Shown here: positions 30,558 through 35,214 of the stretch, piece by piece
Numbering within the stretch: the stretch's first letter is position 1
Layout: each line of letters starts with the position of its first letter
DNA from: Ga0077527 sp038316355
Lineage (GTDB): Bacteria > Pseudomonadota > Gammaproteobacteria > Burkholderiales > SG8-41
DNA: 35,214 bases
Direction of reading: 5' to 3'
NCBI GenBank assembly: GCA_038316355.1
Contig: JBBQAO010000032.1
Span: 1 to 35,214 of the forward strand
Position numbers and translations under genes: made by a program
The notes under the pieces: model-generated
The model's database searches: none
What the model saw: only the letters and a program-made list of their open reading frames with translations
Told to the model about the DNA's origin: nothing

Positions 30558-32639
30558 TCACCTTACGGGCTTCACTTCCACCAGACAGTCGTAATAAGTC
30601 GCCGCTCCACCCATGTCGGCAATGCCCTGCGAGGTCACTTCATTCGCATTGCGCCGGTCAGCAGTCAATTTTTTCCACCACACCGACGGCGCCGACACCA
30701 CGCCGCGGCGCACGCGACCGGTGATGCGGGCATTGACGGTGTAGTCACCGCGTTCGTTGAATACGCAGACGGGCATGCCATCGCTGATGCCGCGCGCGGC
30801 GGCATCGTCCGGGTGTATCTCCAGTGTCGGCACGCCGGCATCCTTCAATGCAAAGTCGAGATTGGCAAACGACGAGTTGAGGAAATGGCGGTGCGGCGGC
30901 GAGATGAAGGCCAGCGGATAACGCTGCGCCAGCGCCGGATTGCTGGTCGGGCCTTCGCGTGGCGGGGTGTAATCGGGCAGCGGATCGTACCCCTGCGCTT
31001 TTGCCGTCTCGCTCCAGAATTCGCATTTTCCGGAGGGCGTCGGAAAGCCGCCGTTGGCGAACGGCGCCGCCGGAATGTTCAATCGCTGCCAGCCCCGTTC
31101 TTTCAACGAGTCCCAAGTGATGCCCTGCAGCGCGGGCGCCGTGGATTCCAGCGTTTGGCGACAGAGGTCTTCGTCAGAATCGCGCAGGCAGGCATCCTCA
31201 AAGCCCATGCGCGCGGCAAGCAGGCGGAATACCTCGGCATTAGGTTTGCATTCGCCCAGCGGTTTGATTGCCGGCTGGCTGGCCTGCACATAGAGATGGC
31301 CGTACGATTTGTGGATGTCGTGGTGCTCCAGTTGGGTCGTCGCCGGCAGCAGGATGTCGGCGTAATCCGCGGTGTCAGTCTGGAAAATTTCATGAACGAC
31401 GGTAAAGAGGTCTCCGCGCGCGAAGCCCGCAACGACCTTGCGCGAATCCGGGCACACCGCCACCGGATTGTTGTTGTAGACGAACACCGCCTTGACCGGC
31501 GGTTCGGCGCTGGTCAGTGCATCGCCCAGCGCGGCGAGATTGATGGTGCGCGGATTGCCGCGGATCATATCCGGGCGCTCCAGCGCATGATGGTTGAAGC
31601 CGTAAAAATCCGCCGTCGTCATGATCACGCCACCGGAGGGCTCACGCCATGCCCCCGTCAGCGCCGGCAGGCAGGCGATGGTGCGTGTGGCCATGCCGCC
31701 GCCGGCATGGCGCTGCATGCCGTAGTTGAGGCGGATCATCGCGGCGCGGGTGCCGGCGTATTCACGGGCGAGGGTGATGATTTCATCAGTGGTGATGCCG
31801 CAGATCGCGGCAGCGCGTCCGGGCGTCCACTCGCGCACCCTTGACTTGAGTTCGGCATAACCCAGCGTATGGTTAGCCACATAGTCGGCGTCGGTCAGGC
31901 CTTCGCCGATGATGACGTGCATCATCGCCAATGCCAGCGCGGCATCAGTGCCGGGATACAGCGCGATGTGCTGCTGGCATTTCTCCGCGGTTTCGTTGCG
32001 CCGCGGATCGATGACGATCAGTTTTGCGCCGCGGCGCCTGGCTTCCTGGCAACGTGCCCAGAAGTGCAGGTTGGAGGTGACGGGGTTGGAGCCCCAGATC
32101 AGGATCAGCCTGGCTTCGTCTGCCCGCTCAGGATCGCAGCCGACGGAACCGCCGAGGGTGATTTTCATGCCGGCCTTGCCGGCGGAGGAGCACAGCGTGC
32201 GTTCGAGCAGGCTGGCACCCAGCCGGTAGAAAAACCGCCGGTCCATTCCGGCGTAGCTGATCATGCCCATGGTGCCGGCGTAACTGACCGGGAGTATCTG
32301 TTGCGGATTTTCAGCGGCGATGGCCTTGAAACGCGCGGCGATGGTGTCCAGGGCTTCGTCCCAGCTGATGCGCGTGAAGCGACCTTCGCCTTTGGCGCCG
32401 ATGCGTTTCATCGGGTACAGGATGCGTGACGGTGCGTAAGTGCGGTCGAGGTACCGGGCCACCTTGGTGCACAGCGTGCCGGCCGTGAACGGCATGTCGC
32501 CGCCGCGGATGCCGGTTGCCCTGCCGTCTTCGACGGTGATTTCCAGCGCGCAGGTGTCCGGGCAGTCGTGCGGGCAGGCGGCCTTGACGATGCGGCGGGG
32601 CGGATTCGGGGTGGCAGTGTCCATGGCAGAGACAGGCAT
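30558..32639 (-). CDS. Molybdopterin-dependent oxidoreductase (DMSO reductase superfamily)
   Basis: A 693-residue Mo/W-bisPGD enzyme. The N-terminal [4Fe-4S] site is C22-P-H-D-C26-P-D-T-C30 ... C57 (GTLCTK). Domain landmarks follow: LIWGSNPVTSNLHFW, IVIDPRRNETAEKCQQHIALYPGTDAALALAMMHV, VFVYNNNPVAVCPDSRKV, and the C-terminal molydopterin-binding barrel SPPHRHFLNSSFANL...HPDDAAARGISDG. Cys150 in RTLCSSAG is a candidate Mo ligand. No Tat signal is present, so it is likely cytosolic. No partner subunit (Fe-S or cytochrome chain) is adjacent, which is typical of the stand-alone members whose substrate is unknown. ATG 32639 or 32624; neither has a clear ribosome site. Confidence 0.9.
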   Translation of the reverse strand: MPVSAMDTATPNPPRRIVKAACPHDCPDTCALEITVEDGRATGIRGGDMPFTAGTLCTKVARYLDRTYAPSRILYPMKRIGAKGEGRFTRISWDEALDTIAARFKAIAAENPQQILPVSYAGTMGMISYAGMDRRFFYRLGASLLERTLCSSAGKAGMKITLGGSVGCDPERADEARLILIWGSNPVTSNLHFWARCQEARRRGAKLIVIDPRRNETAEKCQQHIALYPGTDAALALAMMHVIIGEGLTDADYVANHTLGYAELKSRVREWTPGRAAAICGITTDEIITLAREYAGTRAAMIRLNYGMQRHAGGGMATRTIACLPALTGAWREPSGGVIMTTADFYGFNHHALERPDMIRGNPRTINLAALGDALTSAEPPVKAVFVYNNNPVAVCPDSRKVVAGFARGDLFTVVHEIFQTDTADYADILLPATTQLEHHDIHKSYGHLYVQASQPAIKPLGECKPNAEVFRLLAARMGFEDACLRDSDEDLCRQTLESTAPALQGITWDSLKERGWQRLNIPAAPFANGGFPTPSGKCEFWSETAKAQGYDPLPDYTPPREGPTSNPALAQRYPLAFISPPHRHFLNSSFANLDFALKDAGVPTLEIHPDDAAARGISDGMPVCVFNERGDYTVNARITGRVRRGVVSAPSVWWKKLTADRRNANEVTSQGIADMGGAATYYDCLVEVKPVR

Positions 32640-32768
32640 TTAAAACCCGATGATAAGCCGACCGGCCCGGAGACTGTGGACACCGCGTTTTGCGGTCGAA
32701 TCCGGTATTATCCCGCAGCAGTCAAATCCGCAGTTCGAACCCGCAGTTTTCAGCCCCGGAGATTGAAA

Positions 32769-33596
32769 ATGTCCACACCGATCCACGCGCGCCGCACCGT
32801 GCTGGCGCTGATCCTGTCCTGCTTTGCCGCCGCCGCATTTGCCCAGGCGCAACCCAGGCCCGCGTTTGAACCCGAAGTCGGTCAGGCCGGCAAGGACGTC
32901 GTCTGGGTGCCCACCGCGCAGGCGCTGGTGGACCGCATGCTCGACATGGCCAAGCTGACGGCCAAGGATATTCACTTTGACCTCGGTTCCGGCGACGGCC
33001 GCACCGTCATCACCGCGGGCAAGCGCGGCGCAACGGCCACCGGGGTGGAGTTCAACCCGGAAATGGTGGAGCTCTCGCGCCGCAATGCAGCGAAGGAAAA
33101 AATCGCCGGCAAGGTGACGTTCATCCACGGCGATATTTTCGAGACCGATTTTTCCAAGGCGACCGTGATCACGCTGTTCCTGCTGCCGGAACTCAACGTC
33201 AGGCTGCGCCCGAAAATCCTCGACATGAAGCCCGGCACCCGCGTGGTGTCCAATTCGTTCACGATGGGCGACTGGAAGTCCGACGAGAGCCAGACCGCGA
33301 GCAAGGACTGCAGCAGCTACTGCACCGCTTATCTGTGGATTGTGCCGGCCAAGGTCGCGGGCAACTGGACTTCGGGCAAGGATGAAATAAAGTTCGCGCA
33401 GGAATACCAGATGGTGCACGGCTCGGTGGGCAGCAGCGGCAAGCTGGCCCCGGTGCTGAACGGGCGTTTGGGCGGCGACGAACTCAGCTTCAGCGCGGGT
33501 GACGGCCGTTATACCGCCAAAGTCAACGGTGACCGCATCGAAGGCACCGTGACTGCGGGCGGAAAAACGTCGCCCTGGGTTGCAACCCGAAAATAG
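32769..33596 (+). CDS. SAM-dependent methyltransferase-like protein with a signal peptide
   Basis: A 275-residue protein. Residues 1-28 look like a signal peptide (ARRTVLALILSCFAAAAFAQAQ). A class I methyltransferase core follows: motif I FDLGSGDGRTVITAGKRG, motif II GVEFNPEMVELSRRNA, VTFIHGDIFETDF, and LFLLPELNVRLRPKILDMKPGTRVVSN. From about 205 a beta-rich extension (DEIKFAQEYQMVHGSVGSSG, GDELSFSAGDGRYTAKVNGD) of no recognised family closes the protein. SAM is not expected in the periplasm, so either the N-terminus is a membrane anchor or the domain binds something else. GGAG lies before ATG 32769. The UbiD gene begins 10 bases after the stop, so the two are probably co-transcribed. Confidence 0.82.
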   Translation: MSTPIHARRTVLALILSCFAAAAFAQAQPRPAFEPEVGQAGKDVVWVPTAQALVDRMLDMAKLTAKDIHFDLGSGDGRTVITAGKRGATATGVEFNPEMVELSRRNAAKEKIAGKVTFIHGDIFETDFSKATVITLFLLPELNVRLRPKILDMKPGTRVVSNSFTMGDWKSDESQTASKDCSSYCTAYLWIVPAKVAGNWTSGKDEIKFAQEYQMVHGSVGSSGKLAPVLNGRLGGDELSFSAGDGRYTAKVNGDRIEGTVTAGGKTSPWVATRK

Positions 33597-33606
33597 CCGC
33601 AGCAGC

Positions 33607-35214
33607 ATGAACAAGACCAGTCGCGGTTACGCGGACCTGCATGACCACCTGGAGGCATTGCGCGAGCGCGGCCTGCTGATCGAGGTTGATCGCGCGATCG
33701 ACAAGGACTCGGAGATGCACCCGCTGGTGCGCTGGCAGTACGTCGGCGGCATTGAGGAGCACGAGCGCAAGGCTTTTCTGTTCACCAATGTCGTCAACGC
33801 GCAGGGCCGGAAGTACAAGTTTCCGGTGGTGGTCGGCGCGTTTGCCGGCAACCGTGAAATCTACGGTGTCGGCATGCAGGCGCCACTGGAGGAAGTGCAG
33901 AGCCGCTGGGACAAGGCGATTGCAAATCCGATTCCACCGCGTGTCGTCGAGACCGGCGCCTGCCAGGAGGTGGTGATCACCGGGGATGCGCTGAAAGGCG
34001 AGGGCAACGGTCTCGATGCATTGCCGATTCCGGTATCGACGCCGGGTTTCGACGGCGCGCCGACGCTGACGGCGACCAATGTGATTACCAAGGATCCGGA
34101 AACCGGCATCCAGAACCACGGCACCTACCGTGCCGGACTGAAGGCGCCGGACCGCATGGTGGTGCGCATGGCAACAAGGGTCGGCGGCGCCGGCGGTTAC
34201 CGCCATTACCAGAAACACCAGAAACGCGGCGACAAGACCATGCCGATTGCCATCGTGCTCGGCGCGCCGCCCTGCGTGGCGTTTGTGGCGCCGATGAAAC
34301 TGCCGATCGACCTCGATGAAGTCGGTGTGGCCGGCGGTGTCGCCGGTGCGCCGATCCACGTGGTGCGCGCCAAGACCGTGGACCTGCTGGTGCCGGCCGA
34401 TGCCGAAATTGTGATCGAAGGTTTTATCGATACCGAACATGTCGAACCTGAAGGCCCGTTCGGCGAATCGCACGGCCATGTCGCGCTGGAACAGTTCAAC
34501 ATGCCGATGCGGGTGACGGCGATCACCCACCGTAAGGATGCGATCGTTGCTTCGTACCTGAGTCAGGTCACGCCCAGCGAATCGAGCGCAATCAAGCGCG
34601 TGTCGTTCGAGCCGATGTTTCTGACGCACCTGCGGAATACGCTGGGCATCAAGGGCGTCAAACGCGTGACCCTGCACGAACGCATGACTGCGTTGCGGCG
34701 CATGACCATCGTTACCGTTGAACAGGGCACACCGCGCAGCGAGGTATGGCGCGCGCTCTACGGCATGAGTTCATTCAAGGCTGATTGCGGCAAGATCGGC
34801 ATCGCGGTGAACGAAGACGTCGATCCGGAAAATTCCGATGCGCTGTTCTGGGCGATGGCCTTTCGCATGAACCCGGTGGAAGACCTGCAGGTACTGAAAC
34901 ACCGCAGCGGCGGCCACGGCCCCGAGCGCGAACACGAGACCGACGAGGAAGATGCGACGCTGCTGATCGATGCCACGACCAAGGATGTGCTGCCGCCGTT
35001 TGCGCTGCCCAAGCAGGAGTACATGGAAGGCGCGCGCAGGATTTGGGAAGAAATCGGTCTGCCCAAGCTGCGCCCGCAGGCGCCGTGGTTCGGTGCGCCG
35101 GTCGGCGACTGGCTGGCGCAGTGGGACGAAGGCGGGCGCCGTGCCGCCACCGGTGGTTATCTTGAAAACGGCCGTATTAGTGAAAAAGCGCAACGCGCCG
35201 GTCTGCGGCCCGAA
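33607..35214 (+). CDS. UbiD-family prenyl-FMN-dependent decarboxylase, 3' end outside window
   Basis: The reading frame from ATG 33607 stays open for 536 codons to the window end. UbiD landmarks: SRGYADLHDHLEALRERG near the start, NHGTYRAGLKAPDRMVVRM, the flavin/metal region VAPMKLPIDLDEVGVAGGVA, and EGFIDTEHVEPEGPFGESHGHVALE with the conserved Glu residues. Family members reversibly decarboxylate aromatic or unsaturated acids with prenylated FMN made by a UbiX partner; none is in view. The length so far exceeds UbiD/Fdc1 of about 490-500 residues, so the enzyme is a longer form. It follows the methyltransferase gene closely. Substrate not known. Confidence 0.9.
   Translation, partial: MNKTSRGYADLHDHLEALRERGLLIEVDRAIDKDSEMHPLVRWQYVGGIEEHERKAFLFTNVVNAQGRKYKFPVVVGAFAGNREIYGVGMQAPLEEVQSRWDKAIANPIPPRVVETGACQEVVITGDALKGEGNGLDALPIPVSTPGFDGAPTLTATNVITKDPETGIQNHGTYRAGLKAPDRMVVRMATRVGGAGGYRHYQKHQKRGDKTMPIAIVLGAPPCVAFVAPMKLPIDLDEVGVAGGVAGAPIHVVRAKTVDLLVPADAEIVIEGFIDTEHVEPEGPFGESHGHVALEQFNMPMRVTAITHRKDAIVASYLSQVTPSESSAIKRVSFEPMFLTHLRNTLGIKGVKRVTLHERMTALRRMTIVTVEQGTPRSEVWRALYGMSSFKADCGKIGIAVNEDVDPENSDALFWAMAFRMNPVEDLQVLKHRSGGHGPEREHETDEEDATLLIDATTKDVLPPFALPKQEYMEGARRIWEEIGLPKLRPQAPWFGAPVGDWLAQWDEGGRRAATGGYLENGRISEKAQRAGLRPE

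Noticed and set aside
30346..30561. Small minus-strand frame with PTWARTRDNLINR
   Set aside because: This is the well-known spurious translation of the antisense of a tRNA 3' end; the region is the tRNA-Asn fragment.
33523..34677. 384-codon frame on the minus strand
   Set aside because: Antisense to the UbiD gene, whose frame shows family motifs throughout; the minus frame has none.
1..35214. CRISPR array or cas genes
   Set aside because: No regularly spaced direct repeats and no Cas-like protein seen on either strand.

Overview
The window reads as GC-rich chromosome of a betaproteobacterium, most likely Burkholderiales-like. The main argument is the number of Bug/TctC-type periplasmic solute receptors: five intact genes and one deletion remnant in about 15 kb, with no TctA or TctB membrane partner visible. 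Orphan expansions of this family are typical of Bordetella, Cupriavidus and relatives. A RAYT transposase with GTAG-footed REP hairpins, an EptA-type lipid A enzyme and a CzcCBA-type efflux system fit the same group. The assignment is an inference; no rRNA or other phylogenetic marker is present.

Layout. 1-600: the 3' part of a REP-associated tyrosine transposase, one REP and a strong terminator. 600-1907 (-): an alpha/beta hydrolase with a lysine-rich tail. 2112-7066 (+): an apparent operon of two Bug receptors, a Bug deletion remnant, a third Bug receptor, a split thiamine-diphosphate decarboxylase (alpha and beta chains) and a DinB-fold protein, closed by a terminator. 7158-8500: a CBS-pair protein (+) facing a cytochrome c/EF-hand/BON fusion (-), separated by a nested inverted repeat. 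8510-11066 (-): an SDR, carboxymuconolactone-decarboxylase-like, MFS unit. 11206-13580 (+): a REP pair, Bug receptor, enol-lactonase-like hydrolase and small lipoprotein. 13631-15826: an MsbA-like ABC exporter bracketed by two copies of a MITE-like inverted-repeat element. 15851-18553: a second SDR (-) divergent from a Bug receptor and a class II aldolase/adducin protein (+). 18747-22777: a hydrolase, PaaI-like thioesterase, EptA-like phosphoethanolamine transferase and FKBP isomerase.

22793-30529 looks like an acquired metal-resistance island. It holds a transposase fragment, a possible peptidase fragment, a CzcI-like His-rich protein, an outer-membrane channel, a periplasmic HGPxGEHLD protein, a membrane-fusion protein, a 1047-residue RND pump and a small periplasmic protein. 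Both borders carry tRNA 3'-end sequence; the right one is a clear 45-nt 3' piece of tRNA-Asn(GTT) that includes CCA. Beyond it lie a molybdopterin oxidoreductase (-), a methyltransferase with a signal peptide (+) and a UbiD-family decarboxylase that runs off the window.

Functionally, the backbone looks like small catabolic modules for organic acids or aromatics. Each module pairs a Bug receptor with a few enzymes (TPP decarboxylase, SDR, CMD-like protein, lactonase, aldolase-like protein, UbiD). Substrates cannot be read from sequence. The least ordinary points are the Bug remnant, two SDRs without the catalytic Tyr, the cytochrome/EF-hand/BON fusion, the secreted-looking methyltransferase next to UbiD, the MITE pair around the ABC gene, a shared AT-rich operator-like motif and the tRNA-bounded metal island.
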